Source of the DNA: Vicinamibacteria bacterium
Lineage (GTDB): Bacteria > Acidobacteriota > Vicinamibacteria > Fen-336
Assembly: GCA_025994075.1 (NCBI GenBank)
Contig: JAMQGV010000005.1
Coordinates: 62,001 to 126,000, forward strand
DNA: 64,000 bases
Direction: 5' to 3'
Below the pieces are notes generated by a model that was not told the origin of the DNA, searched no databases, and worked only from the letters and a program-made list of their open reading frames with translations. A program made the translations under genes and the position numbers. Of this stretch, positions 9,915-19,038 are shown piece by piece. The stretch's first letter is position 1, and each line of letters begins with the position of its first letter.

Positions 9915-10516
9915 GTTTCCCCCTCCCGCGCCGAGGCGACCATCCGGCGCATGCTGCCGCGGGCCCGGCGCGAGCCCGGCTCGATCGCGAAACCGGCTGC
10001 GATCACGGCCGCCTCCGTCTCGCGGTTGGGGCGGCAGCCGCCCGTGAACCAGGTCCACGCCGGCTGCGCCAGGTCCTGCAGCCGCGCCTGCCAGCGGTGC
10101 GTCGAGCGCACGTGCTCGAGCAGGCGCAGCGTCGCGCCGGGCGTCATCACCCGGCGGACCTCGGCGAGGGCGGCGGGCGGGTCGTCGACGCTGCACAGCA
10201 CGAGGCCGCTGGCGACGACGTCGAAGGCGCCGTCGCGGAAGGGCAGCGCCTCGGCGCGGGCCCGCACCAGCAGCGCCCGCGGCTCGCGCCGGCGCGCGCG
10301 CCGCAACGAGTCGATGCAGGGGTCGGCGCCGATCACGGTCGTGGCGCGCGCGGCCAGCGTCGGCAGGTTGCGCCCCGTTCCGCAGCCGAGATCGAGCACG
10401 CGCGCCGCGCGGCCGTCGAGCCCGACCAGCCACTTCCGCCAGCCGCCGAGCCCGGTCGCCTCGAGGAAGGCGAGGCCGAGGTCGTAGAGCCACGGCACCT
10501 GCTCGACACCGCGCAT
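9911..10516 (-). CDS. Class I SAM-dependent methyltransferase (Methyltransf_11 type)
   Basis: 201 residues with the Rossmann SAM-binding motif VLDLGCGTGRNLP at about 40-52, an acidic residue at the end of strand 2 (IGADP), and the post-II/III pattern FDVVASGLVLCSVDDP. The later LLEHVRSTH segment resembles UbiE/phospholipid-N-methyltransferase relatives. The substrate is unknown. The start ATG shares a base with the stop of the upstream diguanylate cyclase (TGATG), and the end overlaps the small membrane protein, so it is translated as part of the two-component operon. Confidence 0.88.
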   Translation of the reverse strand: MRGVEQVPWLYDLGLAFLEATGLGGWRKWLVGLDGRAARVLDLGCGTGRNLPTLAARATTVIGADPCIDSLRRARRREPRALLVRARAEALPFRDGAFDVVASGLVLCSVDDPPAALAEVRRVMTPGATLRLLEHVRSTHRWQARLQDLAQPAWTWFTGGCRPNRETEAAVIAAGFAIEPGSRRARGSMRRMVASAREGET

Positions 10517-11616
10517 CAGTCGGGGTCGGCCAGCGCGGCGATCACCGCGCGGCGGTCGAGGCTCGTCGACAGCTCCAGGTCGCCGGCGGCGACGGCACCC
10601 GGCGCGCGCAGGAACTCGTGAAGCGCTCCGGGCTTGCCCTCCTCGCCGGCCCTGAGCCCCACCCAGCCGTTGCGGCCCGCGCGCTTGGCCGCGTAGAGGG
10701 CGGCGTCGGCGACGGTCACCGTCTCGCTCCAGCTCGTGGCCGCGGGCTGATCGGGGAAGAACGGCAGGCAGGCGAAGCCGACCGAGATCGAGCAGGCGAT
10801 GACCTCGCCGCCGCCCAGCACGAACGGGTCGGCAGCCACCGCGGCGCACAGCCGCCCGGCGAGCTGCTCCGCCGCGACGTGGGCGCCGCCGTCGACGCGC
10901 GCGACGACCAGGAACTCCTCGCCGCCCCAGCGCACCACGACGTCGTCGTGCGAGCAGGCGCGGCGCAGGCGCGCGGCCAGCTCCACGAGCACGGCATCGC
11001 CGGCGGCGTGACCCCAGGTGTCGTTGACCTGCTTGAAGTGGTCGCAGTCGAGCAGCACGAAGGCGAGCGCGTGCGGCGCGCCGCTTCCGCGCGAGGCGAT
11101 GCAGGCCGCGACCCGCTCGTCGACGTGCTGGAGCAGGAAGCGGCGGTTGCGCAGCCCCGTCAGCGGGTCGGTGCGGCTGGCCTCCTCCAGGGCGCCCAGC
11201 GCCGCCTCCAGCTCGCGGCCGCGCTCCTCGAGCTGGCGGCGCAGGCGGCCGATCGCGAGGTGGGTCTCGACGCGGGCGACGACCTCCTCGGCCTGGAACG
11301 GTTTCGACACGTAGTCGACGCCGCCGGCACCGAACGCCTTCACCTTGTCGAGCGGCTCGTCGAGGGCGCTGACGAACAGCACGGGCAGCGCCGCCGTCGC
11401 CGGGTCGGCCTTCAGCTCGCGGCACACCGCGTAGCCGTCGAGGCCGGGCATGGTGATGTCGAGCAGCACCAGCTCCGGCAGCCGGGCCCGGATCATCTCC
11501 AGCGCGCGGCGGCCGTCGTTGACCATCCGCACCTTGAAGCCGTGGCCGCGCAGCAGCCCCGACAGCAGCTCCAGGTTGGCCGGGTTGTCGTCGACCAGGA
11601 AGATCTCGCCGCTCAC
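10516..11616 (-). CDS. Response regulator diguanylate cyclase (REC-GGDEF)
   Basis: 366 residues. The receiver domain (3-120) has the acidic pair Asp9-Asp10, phospho-acceptor Asp53 (LVLLDITMPG) and the conserved Lys in VSKPF. A short coiled coil follows (LRRQLEERGRELEAALG), then a GGDEF domain with the signature GGEEF at 231-235, so c-di-GMP synthesis from two GTP is expected. The RxxD inhibitory site, normally five residues before the signature, reads SHDD, so product inhibition is probably absent. Start is GTG: GTGA overlaps the stop of the hybrid kinase upstream, its likely phosphodonor. Confidence 0.93.
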   Translation of the reverse strand: MSGEIFLVDDNPANLELLSGLLRGHGFKVRMVNDGRRALEMIRARLPELVLLDITMPGLDGYAVCRELKADPATAALPVLFVSALDEPLDKVKAFGAGGVDYVSKPFQAEEVVARVETHLAIGRLRRQLEERGRELEAALGALEEASRTDPLTGLRNRRFLLQHVDERVAACIASRGSGAPHALAFVLLDCDHFKQVNDTWGHAAGDAVLVELAARLRRACSHDDVVVRWGGEEFLVVARVDGGAHVAAEQLAGRLCAAVAADPFVLGGGEVIACSISVGFACLPFFPDQPAATSWSETVTVADAALYAAKRAGRNGWVGLRAGEEGKPGALHEFLRAPGAVAAGDLELSTSLDRRAVIAALADPD

Positions 11617-14600
11617 GCGGGCCCTCCTTCGTGAAGAGCCCGCTCCAGCTCGTCGAGGCGGAACGCCGCGAGCAGCGCGCGCAGGTCGCGCGCCAGCGCC
11701 GCGTCGTCCGGTTCCGCCTCGTCGGCCAGCGCGCGGGCAGCGTCGATGTCGCCGGTCGCGAGCGCCTCGCGCAGCGCGCGCCGCCATTCCGCCGGCTGGC
11801 GGGCGAGCCGCTCGGCCGTGACCGGACCCGCGTCGCCCTTCGGGGCCGCGGGCTCGTCGTAGGCGTAGTGCACGCCGAGGTGCTCGGCCATCTTCTCGAA
11901 CAGCGCGCCCTCGCGGAACGGCTTGGGCACGAAGTCGTCGCAGCCCGCGGCGAGGATCGCGCTGCGCTCGTGGTCGAGGGCGCTGGCCGAGAGGGCCAGG
12001 ATCGGCACCCGCGGCCGGCCCGTCGCCCGCTCCTCGGCGCGGATCAGGCGGGTCGCCTCCAGGCCGTCGGTGCCCGGCATCCGCTTGTCCATCCACACGA
12101 GGTGGGGGCGCCACTCGCGCCAGGCGGCCACGGCCTGCCCGCCGTCTTCGGCCTCGCGCACGTCGAAGCCGACCGAGCGCAGCAGGTCGCGCAGCAGCGC
12201 GCGGTTCTCCGCGACGTCGTCGACGACCAGCACCCGCCACGCGGGCTGATCGGGCGCGAGGGCGCGCACCCGCCGCCGGTCGCCGCGGCCGGCGACGGCC
12301 TGGCCGGGCGCGGCGGCCGGAAGCCGCACCTCGAGCCGGAAGCGGCTGCCGCGCCCGAGTTCGCTCTGCGCGGTCAGGTCGCCGCCCATCAGCCGCGCGT
12401 ACTGGCGGGAGAGAGCGAGACCCAGGCCCGAGCCCTCCTCCGCCCGGCGGCCGGTCTCGGACTGGGCGAAGGCCGTGAACAGGCCCGCGAGCTCCTCCGC
12501 CGCGATGCCGGGCCCGGTGTCCTCCACCTCGAAGACGGCCCGGTCGCCGGCCCAGCTCGCGCGCAGCGTCACGCGGCCCGCGGTCGTGAACTTCACCGCG
12601 TTGCCGAGCAGGTTGAGCAGCACCTGGCGCAGCTTGCCCTCGTCGCCGATCACGACGGGCAGCGCGTGCTCCTCGATCACGAGCGACAGGTGTCGCGCCT
12701 CGGCCCGCACCCGCACCAGCGCGGCGACCGCGTTCAGCAGCGCACCGGGATCGAACGGCGCCTCGCGCAGCTCGAGTTGCCCCGCCTCGATCCGCGACAG
12801 CGACAGCACGTCGTTGATCAGCCCCAGCAGGTGTTCGCCGCTCTTCAGGATGGTCGCGAGGTGGGCGCGGTCCTCGGGGCTGCGGTCCGGCGCGCGGTCC
12901 ATGAGCTGGGCGAAGCCGAGCACGCCGTGCAGCGGCGTGCGCAGCTCGTGGCTCATGTGGGCGAGGAACGCGCTCTTGGCCCGGCTCGCCTCCTCGGCCC
13001 GCAGCCGCGCGTCTTCGGCCGCGCGCCGCGCCCGCTCCAGCAGCCGCAGCGAGCGCGCCTTGTCGAACGCCGAGAGGAAGTGCTCGCGCAGGGCGCGCAG
13101 CAGGTCGAGGTCGTGGGCATCGAAGGCCTCGACCTGGCGCTGGTTGGAGAACACGAGGTAGCCCTCGACCTGTTCCTCGATCCGGATCCGGACGACGAGC
13201 AGTGCGGCCGGCGCCACCTTCAGCCGCAGCTTGGCTTCGCCCGGGCGGCCGGCGGCGCCGCGGATCACGAACACGTCCGGCGAGACCTGCTCGGCGCCCG
13301 CCACGTAGCGGGCCTCGGCCTCCGCCAGGTCGAGCTCGATGCGCGCCTCGTCCTGCGTCTGGTAGCCGAGGCCCGCCCGGAAGGTGAAGCTGTCGGTGCC
13401 CGGCTGCCGGACCAGCGCGGCGGCCTTCTCGACGCCGCGCACGACGCCGCGGCACTCGCGCAGCATGGTCTCCAGCAGCTCGTCGAAGTCCTGGCGCTCG
13501 TTGATCGAACGCACGATCTTCTCCAGCGTCTCGAGCTGGTCGTTGCGCGCGCGCAGCTCGCGGGTGCGCAAGGCGACCATGCCCTCGAGCGTGCGCTTCT
13601 CGGCCTCGACCCGGCGCAGCCGCCAGCGCACCAGGCCGCGGCCGGCACCGGCCGCGAGCAGCAGCCACGCGCCCCACGCCAGCGGCGTGCGGTACCACGG
13701 CGGCGCGATCCGGAACGCGAAGCCGGCCTCTTCGCCTTCGGTCCCGAACAGGTCGCGGGAGCGGACCCGCAGGCGATAGGGGCCCGGTCCCAGGTTCGTG
13801 TACTCGCGGAAGGCCTGGTCGCTCCACGCCGACCACTCCGCGTCGTTGCCCTCGAGCCGGACCTGGAAGCGGGTCGCCGCCGGGGCGACGAAGGTCGATG
13901 CCGCGAACTCGAAGCGCAGCGCCTCGCGGGCGTGGGCGAACTCCACCGTGTCGACGTTCCCCGACCCGCCGTGGACGGGCTCGGCGTCGACGCGGCCGAC
14001 CTGGCGCACCAGCGTCGCGAAGGGCTGCTCGAACGACCGCCGCCGCGCGGCGTCGAGGCGGAACAGGCCGTCGTCGCCGCCGGCCCACAGCGTCCCGTCG
14101 TGTTCGGCGTGCAGTGCCCAGATTCCGGAGGACTCGCCCAGCGCGCGCAGCGGCCGCGGATCCCACCGGTAGCTGCCGCCGGGCTGCGGCAGCGCGACGC
14201 CGGTTTCGTTGGACGAGCCGGTTTCGTCCTGGACGTGGAGCCAGACGCCGCCGCGGACGTCCTCGTGCATCGACGACACGCGACGAGGCGAGCCCGCGAA
14301 CAACGTCGCGAAGCGCGGAGCCGGCACGAAACGACGACGCGCCTCGTCGAAGCGCATCACGCCGCGGTGGGTGGCGAACAGCGGCTCGCCCTGCACCGGG
14401 TAGACCGAGTTCTCGACCGGCCCCGGCAGGCCGTCGTCGATCCCGAACCGCTCCACCTGCGCGTTCGGGCGTGCCGGGCCGGCGGTCGCCTCGAAGCTCA
14501 CCCGCAGCACGCCCTGCGCCTGGGTGCCCGCCCACACGCGTCCTTCCGCGTCCTCGAAGATCCGGCGCACGTCGCCGCTGGCCTCGGGGATCAGTCCTTC

Positions 14601-15962
14601 GGCGACCCACTCGCTCCCGGCGCGGCGCATCGAGGCGAGCCCGTCCGTGAGGCCGACGAACACCCGGCCCGGCGCCGCCCGCGACACGCGCAGCGCCGAG
14701 GCGCCGTCGCCCGCCATCGCGAGCCGCACGCGGTCGCCCCGCAGCTCGAAGACGCCGTCGTTGTTGGCGACCAGCAGGCCGGGGCCGCCCGCGCCGTCGA
14801 CGCTGGCGAAGGCCCAGGTCTGGTTCTGCAGCCCCGGCACGGGGCGGAAGTGCGCCTCGGGCCCCGGCTCCAGCCGGAACACGCCCTGGCTGGTGCCGGC
14901 GAACAGGCGGCCTTCGTGGCGGTGGACCGCGATCACCATGCCGGGCAGGCCCGCACGCTCGTCGAAGCGGGTCAGCGGGTCGTCGACCTGGACCCGCGCC
15001 AGGCCGCGGTCGAGGCCGAGCCACAGGCCGCCCTCGCGGTCGACGAAGGTCGCCCACACGCAGGCGTCGGGCAGGCCGCGCGGCTTGTCGATGCGGCCGC
15101 GCAGGCGGCCCGCCGCGTCGAGCAGGTAGACGCCGCCCTGGATGGTGCCGAGCGCGACGCCGCCGCCCGGCAGCGCGGTGCCCGAGAAGACGAGGTCGCG
15201 GACGAGCGCCGCGTCGACGTCGGAGGGCAGCGCGCGGAAGCCGCCGCGGGGATCCAGCACGAACAGGCCGCGGGTGCGCGACGCGAGCAGGATCTCCCCG
15301 CCCGCGCCCCACGGCACCATCGCGTACACGCGCTCTTCGGCGAAGCTCTCGCCGCCCGCAACGAGCTGCAGGCGGTCGCCCTTCAGCTCGAGCAGGCCGC
15401 GGCCCTCCTCGCGCACGAACACGCGGCCGCCGACCTGGAACGCGAAGTGGAACGCCTGCTGCGGCGTGAACACCTCGGCCCGCTCGCCGCGCAGCAGGAT
15501 CAGCCGCTCGAAGCTCGCGAACAGCACGGCGTCGCCGAGCACGAAGGTCTGGAACACGTCGGAGAAATCGCGGGCGCCGGGCGGCACGAAGCGCAGCAGG
15601 GACTGGTACTCGAGCCGGCCGCGGGCACCGGGCTCGAGCACGCCGACGTCGCCGACCGCGCCGACGTAGATGCGGCCCGAGGCGGGCTCGACGGCCAGCG
15701 AGCGGGCGATCGCGCGGGTCGCGGTCGGGATCAGCCGGAAGCGCTGGCCGTCGAACTCCAGCACGCCGCCGCCGTTGGCGACGTAGACGACGCCGCGCGC
15801 GTCCTGGGTGACGGCCCAGTTCTGCGCCTGCGCGCGGTAGTCCTTCGGGCTCCACGCCTGAAGGAACGGCAAGCCGGCCTCCGAAGAGGCAGGCGGCTGC
15901 GCACTCGCAGGGGGCGCGAGCAGCGAGGCCAGCAGGGCGGCGGCGAGCAGCGACCGGGTCAT
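11613..15962 (-). CDS. Hybrid sensor histidine kinase, Reg_prop/Y_Y_Y type
   Basis: 1449 residues. In order: signal peptide (1-22), periplasmic two-component-propeller repeats (about 35-660), Y_Y_Y domain (about 670-745), transmembrane helix (about 758-775), coiled coil, GAF-like domain (about 830-980), HisKA with His1005 in HMSHELRTP, HATPase_c (motifs GNAVKFT, DTGPGIA, GSGLGLALS), receiver with Asp1292 (WMDKRMPG), and a C-terminal helical Hpt-like tail without an obvious phosphorylatable His. BvgS-like hybrid sensors of this layout often detect sugars or peptides in Bacteroidota and Acidobacteriota. It ends overlapping the diguanylate cyclase, so its output probably includes c-di-GMP. Confidence 0.93.
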   Translation of the reverse strand: MTRSLLAAALLASLLAPPASAQPPASSEAGLPFLQAWSPKDYRAQAQNWAVTQDARGVVYVANGGGVLEFDGQRFRLIPTATRAIARSLAVEPASGRIYVGAVGDVGVLEPGARGRLEYQSLLRFVPPGARDFSDVFQTFVLGDAVLFASFERLILLRGERAEVFTPQQAFHFAFQVGGRVFVREEGRGLLELKGDRLQLVAGGESFAEERVYAMVPWGAGGEILLASRTRGLFVLDPRGGFRALPSDVDAALVRDLVFSGTALPGGGVALGTIQGGVYLLDAAGRLRGRIDKPRGLPDACVWATFVDREGGLWLGLDRGLARVQVDDPLTRFDERAGLPGMVIAVHRHEGRLFAGTSQGVFRLEPGPEAHFRPVPGLQNQTWAFASVDGAGGPGLLVANNDGVFELRGDRVRLAMAGDGASALRVSRAAPGRVFVGLTDGLASMRRAGSEWVAEGLIPEASGDVRRIFEDAEGRVWAGTQAQGVLRVSFEATAGPARPNAQVERFGIDDGLPGPVENSVYPVQGEPLFATHRGVMRFDEARRRFVPAPRFATLFAGSPRRVSSMHEDVRGGVWLHVQDETGSSNETGVALPQPGGSYRWDPRPLRALGESSGIWALHAEHDGTLWAGGDDGLFRLDAARRRSFEQPFATLVRQVGRVDAEPVHGGSGNVDTVEFAHAREALRFEFAASTFVAPAATRFQVRLEGNDAEWSAWSDQAFREYTNLGPGPYRLRVRSRDLFGTEGEEAGFAFRIAPPWYRTPLAWGAWLLLAAGAGRGLVRWRLRRVEAEKRTLEGMVALRTRELRARNDQLETLEKIVRSINERQDFDELLETMLRECRGVVRGVEKAAALVRQPGTDSFTFRAGLGYQTQDEARIELDLAEAEARYVAGAEQVSPDVFVIRGAAGRPGEAKLRLKVAPAALLVVRIRIEEQVEGYLVFSNQRQVEAFDAHDLDLLRALREHFLSAFDKARSLRLLERARRAAEDARLRAEEASRAKSAFLAHMSHELRTPLHGVLGFAQLMDRAPDRSPEDRAHLATILKSGEHLLGLINDVLSLSRIEAGQLELREAPFDPGALLNAVAALVRVRAEARHLSLVIEEHALPVVIGDEGKLRQVLLNLLGNAVKFTTAGRVTLRASWAGDRAVFEVEDTGPGIAAEELAGLFTAFAQSETGRRAEEGSGLGLALSRQYARLMGGDLTAQSELGRGSRFRLEVRLPAAAPGQAVAGRGDRRRVRALAPDQPAWRVLVVDDVAENRALLRDLLRSVGFDVREAEDGGQAVAAWREWRPHLVWMDKRMPGTDGLEATRLIRAEERATGRPRVPILALSASALDHERSAILAAGCDDFVPKPFREGALFEKMAEHLGVHYAYDEPAAPKGDAGPVTAERLARQPAEWRRALREALATGDIDAARALADEAEPDDAALARDLRALLAAFRLDELERALHEGGPA

Positions 15963-15979
15963 GCGCGCTCGGGACCGCT

Positions 15980-16474
15980 TCAGGAGGGAGGCGCGGCCGC
16001 GCGGCCGCGGTCGGCGACTCGCCGCGCGAAAGCCATCTCCTCGCGGATCGAGCCGAGCGCCATGCCCGTCTCGCGGATCAGGAACAGGGTGCCGAGGAAC
16101 AGCGCCAGCGTGCCCAGGATGCCGAGGGCCACGGGCAGGAAGCCGAGCGCGCCGGTGAGCACCACGAGCGGGATCGCCACGGTGCAGGCGACGAACAGCG
16201 CGAGCGAGACGTACAGCGACGTCAGCGACGACTGGATCAGGCGCCCGCGCGTCGTGTGGGTCGCGATCTGGCGCTCGAGCTCCGCGCGCCGCTCCGCCTG
16301 CAGCTCGCCGGTCGGCGGCCCGGTCTCCTCGATCTGCCGCGCCAGCGTGCGCACGCGATCGACGATGCGGGCCAGGCGCGTCGCGGTGGAGAGGATCAGC
16401 ATCCCGCTCGCCGAGATCAGCACGGCCGGCGTGATCATCGCGGACAGCAGGGACAGCGGCGCCGGGTCGGCCAT
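15980..16474 (-). CDS. DUF2721-family membrane protein
   Basis: 164 residues with three hydrophobic segments, at about 8-30 and 85-130 (two closely spaced). The family pattern is MITPAVLISASGMLILST near the start, then a charged helix (RLARIVDRVRTL) and the paired helices. DUF2721 proteins have no established function. The gene lies 17 bp upstream of the hybrid histidine kinase and reads the same way, so it is probably the first gene of the long minus-strand run. A TGCTAGCTT element lies just upstream of its start. Confidence 0.85.
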   Translation of the reverse strand: MADPAPLSLLSAMITPAVLISASGMLILSTATRLARIVDRVRTLARQIEETGPPTGELQAERRAELERQIATHTTRGRLIQSSLTSLYVSLALFVACTVAIPLVVLTGALGFLPVALGILGTLALFLGTLFLIRETGMALGSIREEMAFARRVADRGRAAAPPS

Positions 16475-16495
16475 CGCGGGGAAGCTAGCACGCTC

Positions 16496-16519
16496 GCCGC
16501 TTGCCGGGCCGCTTGCCGG
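16496..16519 (+). repeat. Perfect 12-bp tandem duplication
   Basis: Two adjacent identical copies of GCCGCTTGCCGG lie in the divergent gap between the DUF2721 gene and the DUF3592-like gene. The two copies place two TTGCCG hexamers one helical turn apart (12 bp), upstream of a GACAAT element. It could be a promoter duplication or simple slippage. Confidence 0.6.
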
Positions 16520-16538
16520 GCGCGAGACAATCGGGGCG

Positions 16539-17021
16539 ATGGCCGCCCAGTGGACCGTGCGCACCGGGGGCAGCGGCTTCCCGCCGCTGGTGTGGGGCGG
16601 ACTCGCCCTGTGCTCGGCGGCGCTGCTCGTCGCCTCGCTGCTGACGAGCGTGCGGATGGTCGTCTTCGGCCGCGACGCCGAGGCGCGGATCGTCGACCTG
16701 ACCTACCACCGCCGCATCACCACGGTGGTCGTCGAGTACGCGGTCGAAGGCCACGGCCTCGTGCGCTCGCGGCGGGGCGGTTTCAACGCGATGGAGCTGG
16801 TCGCGCTGGCCGAGAGCCTGGGCCGCTACCGCGAAGGCGAGGCGTGGACGAGCGACCTGCTGATCGGCGCGCCGGTCACCGTCCGCTACGCGATCGGCCG
16901 GCCGACCATGGCTCACATCAAGGCCTGGCGCCCGCTCTACCGCGAGCTCGTGTTCGGCCAGCTCCTGTGGATCGGCTGCGCGGCGCTGGCCCGCCTCACC
17001 TGGCGCCTGCGGCGGCGCTGA
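16539..17021 (+). CDS. DUF3592-like membrane protein
   Basis: 160 residues with two transmembrane segments, near residues 15-38 and 140-153, around a beta-rich loop (EARIVDLTYHRRITTVVVEYAVEG; YREGEAWTSDLLIGAPVTVRYAIGRP). The pattern 'velocity of a two-TM protein with a DLxxG..V.V.Y.....P' is typical of DUF3592-like proteins of unknown role. GACAAT ends 7 nt before the ATG and no ribosome-binding site is seen, so the transcript may be leaderless. The 3' end overlaps the convergent antiporter gene by 26 bp. Confidence 0.7.
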   Translation: MAAQWTVRTGGSGFPPLVWGGLALCSAALLVASLLTSVRMVVFGRDAEARIVDLTYHRRITTVVVEYAVEGHGLVRSRRGGFNAMELVALAESLGRYREGEAWTSDLLIGAPVTVRYAIGRPTMAHIKAWRPLYRELVFGQLLWIGCAALARLTWRLRRR

Positions 17022-18975
17022 GCGTCCAGGTCGCGTCGACGTGCAGCGCCAACCGGGCCATCGCCGCGGCCAGTTCCTCTTCGGCATGCACGATGCGGGT
17101 GCGCGGATAGCCCCCGAGCTGCTCGCGCTGCTCGGGCAAGTGGACCCGCGCCACGACCTCGATCCGCGGGTTGACGCGGTGCGCGTAGTCGATGGCCGCG
17201 GCGGCGGCCATCGGGTTGGTGGCGGTGACCAGCAGCAGCCGTGCGTCGGCGATGCGAGCGCGGTCGAGGACCTTCGCGGAGGCCGCGTCGCCGGCGAGAG
17301 CCAGCGTTCCACCCGCCCGCAGCCGGCTCACGGTCAGCCAGTCCTGCTCGACGACGACGATAGGCAGGCCCCGCTGCCGCACCTCGTCGGCGAGCGCTGC
17401 GCCGACCCGCCCGTGCCCCAGCAGCACGACGTGGTCGCGCAGCGATGAGAGCTTCTCCTCGTCTGTGGCGGGCACGGGGGCGGGCTCCTCGACGGCGGCG
17501 GGCAGGGCCCCGGCCTCCGCGGCCGCGAACGGCTCGAGCAGCGCCTGTCGCACGGCCTCTTCGTCCTGCGGCCGCGCCAGCACGGTGACCTGGTCCCAGC
17601 CGAGCAGGCGCGTGTTACCGGTCGGCGGCACCACCTGATTGCCGCGGGTGATCAGCGTGATCAACGCGGAAGGCGGCAGGCTCAAGGAGCGCAGGCGCGG
17701 GCCCGGACGCCCGGGCGGCCCGGGCAGGTCGACCACGACGAGGTCGAGCTCGCTGTGGGCCATCGTCACCAGGTCGAGGCCGTAGCGGGGCTGCGGCCGC
17801 CGTGGCTCCGAAAGCCCGAGGCGCGACGCCAGCAGGCCGAGCGTCGATCCCTGAACCGCCACCGACAGCAGCACGGCCAGGAACACGAGATGGAAGACGT
17901 CGCTGCCGATCGGCAGCCCCGCGGCCATCGGGTAGGTGGCAAGCACGATCGGAACCGCACCGCGCAAACCGGCCCAGCTGATGAAGTGGCGCTCGCGGGC
18001 GCCGAGCTTCGTGTCGAGCGTGCCCAGCCACACCGCACAGGGCCGGGCGAAGAAGGCCAGCACGACGAACAGCAGGACTCCTTCGAGCCAGAGCTCGCGC
18101 CAGCGGCTGGGGAACACCAGGACGCCCATCAGCACGAAGATCCCGATGTTGGCGATGGTCGCCAACGCGGCGGCGAAGTTGCGGACCCCCTGGCGATAGA
18201 CGAACCGCCGGTTGCCCATCACCAGTCCGGTGGTGAAGGCGGCCAGCATTCCGCTCGCGCCGACGCTCTCCGTCAGCCCGTAGCTCGACAGCACCACGCC
18301 GACGAGCAGCACGTAGTAGTACCCGCGATCCTGCGGGTTCAGCCGGTCGAAGATCGCGACGGCGCCGCGTGCGATCACCCAGCCGATCACCGGGCCCGCG
18401 ACGAACTTCCACAGGAACAACGGTGCCGTCAGCCAGCCGTGGCTCTGGCCCGACGTGTAGAAGTCGACGACCACCAGGGTGGTGAGGATCGCCATCGGGT
18501 CGTTGGCGGCGCTCTCCACCTCGATGGTGGAGGCCAGGCGGCGCGGCAGGGCCTGGCGACGCAGGATGGAGAAGGTCGCAGCCGCGTCGGTCGAGGAGAT
18601 GATGACCGCGAGCAGCAGCGACTTCTGGACCGGCCAGCCGAGCACGAAGTGGAGACCTCCGAACGTGGCCGCTGCCGTCAGCAGCACGCCCCAGGTGGCG
18701 AGGCCGCCGGCGGAGAGGGCCACCGCCTGGACGTCCTCCTGCTTGGTGGCCAGTCCGCCCTGGAAGAGGATGAACACCAGCGCGAGGTTCGCCAGCTGGT
18801 TGGTCAGAGCCACGTCCTCGAAGGCCCAGACGTTGAGGACGTCGCTGCCGAACAGGATCCCGATGCCCAGCGCGACCAGGATGACCGGCACGCTCCAACG
18901 GTCCAGCCACACGGCCGCGAGCACCACCGCGATCAGGAGCAGCGGGATGACGACGTAGAGGATCTCGATTCCCAT
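16996..18975 (-). CDS. CPA1 cation/proton antiporter with TrkA_C and TrkA_N domains
   Basis: 659 residues. The membrane part (1-about 400) has 12-13 helices with the CPA1 signature (SSTDAAATFSIL, ESAANDPMAILTT) and resembles NhaP2/CvrA. A TrkA_C-like domain follows (about 405-490), then a TrkA_N Rossmann domain (about 515-635, VVLLGHGRVGAALADE). Proteins of this plan exchange K+ or Na+ for H+ and are gated by nucleotides on the RCK part. Together with trkH-trkA in this window it supplies K+ influx and efflux. Its start faces the ABC transporter gene across 63 bp. Confidence 0.92.
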   Translation of the reverse strand: MGIEILYVVIPLLLIAVVLAAVWLDRWSVPVILVALGIGILFGSDVLNVWAFEDVALTNQLANLALVFILFQGGLATKQEDVQAVALSAGGLATWGVLLTAAATFGGLHFVLGWPVQKSLLLAVIISSTDAAATFSILRRQALPRRLASTIEVESAANDPMAILTTLVVVDFYTSGQSHGWLTAPLFLWKFVAGPVIGWVIARGAVAIFDRLNPQDRGYYYVLLVGVVLSSYGLTESVGASGMLAAFTTGLVMGNRRFVYRQGVRNFAAALATIANIGIFVLMGVLVFPSRWRELWLEGVLLFVVLAFFARPCAVWLGTLDTKLGARERHFISWAGLRGAVPIVLATYPMAAGLPIGSDVFHLVFLAVLLSVAVQGSTLGLLASRLGLSEPRRPQPRYGLDLVTMAHSELDLVVVDLPGPPGRPGPRLRSLSLPPSALITLITRGNQVVPPTGNTRLLGWDQVTVLARPQDEEAVRQALLEPFAAAEAGALPAAVEEPAPVPATDEEKLSSLRDHVVLLGHGRVGAALADEVRQRGLPIVVVEQDWLTVSRLRAGGTLALAGDAASAKVLDRARIADARLLLVTATNPMAAAAAIDYAHRVNPRIEVVARVHLPEQREQLGGYPRTRIVHAEEELAAAMARLALHVDATWTLSAAAGAR

Positions 18976-19038
18976 CGGGCGGCGCTCATTTTCGCATGTG
19001 CCGAACTCCCGAGGTCTGGTTCTCGTCTACCCGTGTGC

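Noticed and set aside
11631..17021. Very long plus-strand open frame of nearly 1800 codons
   Set aside because: It is antisense to the hybrid histidine kinase and diguanylate cyclase, rich in Arg/Ala/Gln with no domain pattern; a by-product of extreme third-position G/C. Similar long open frames oppose most genes here.
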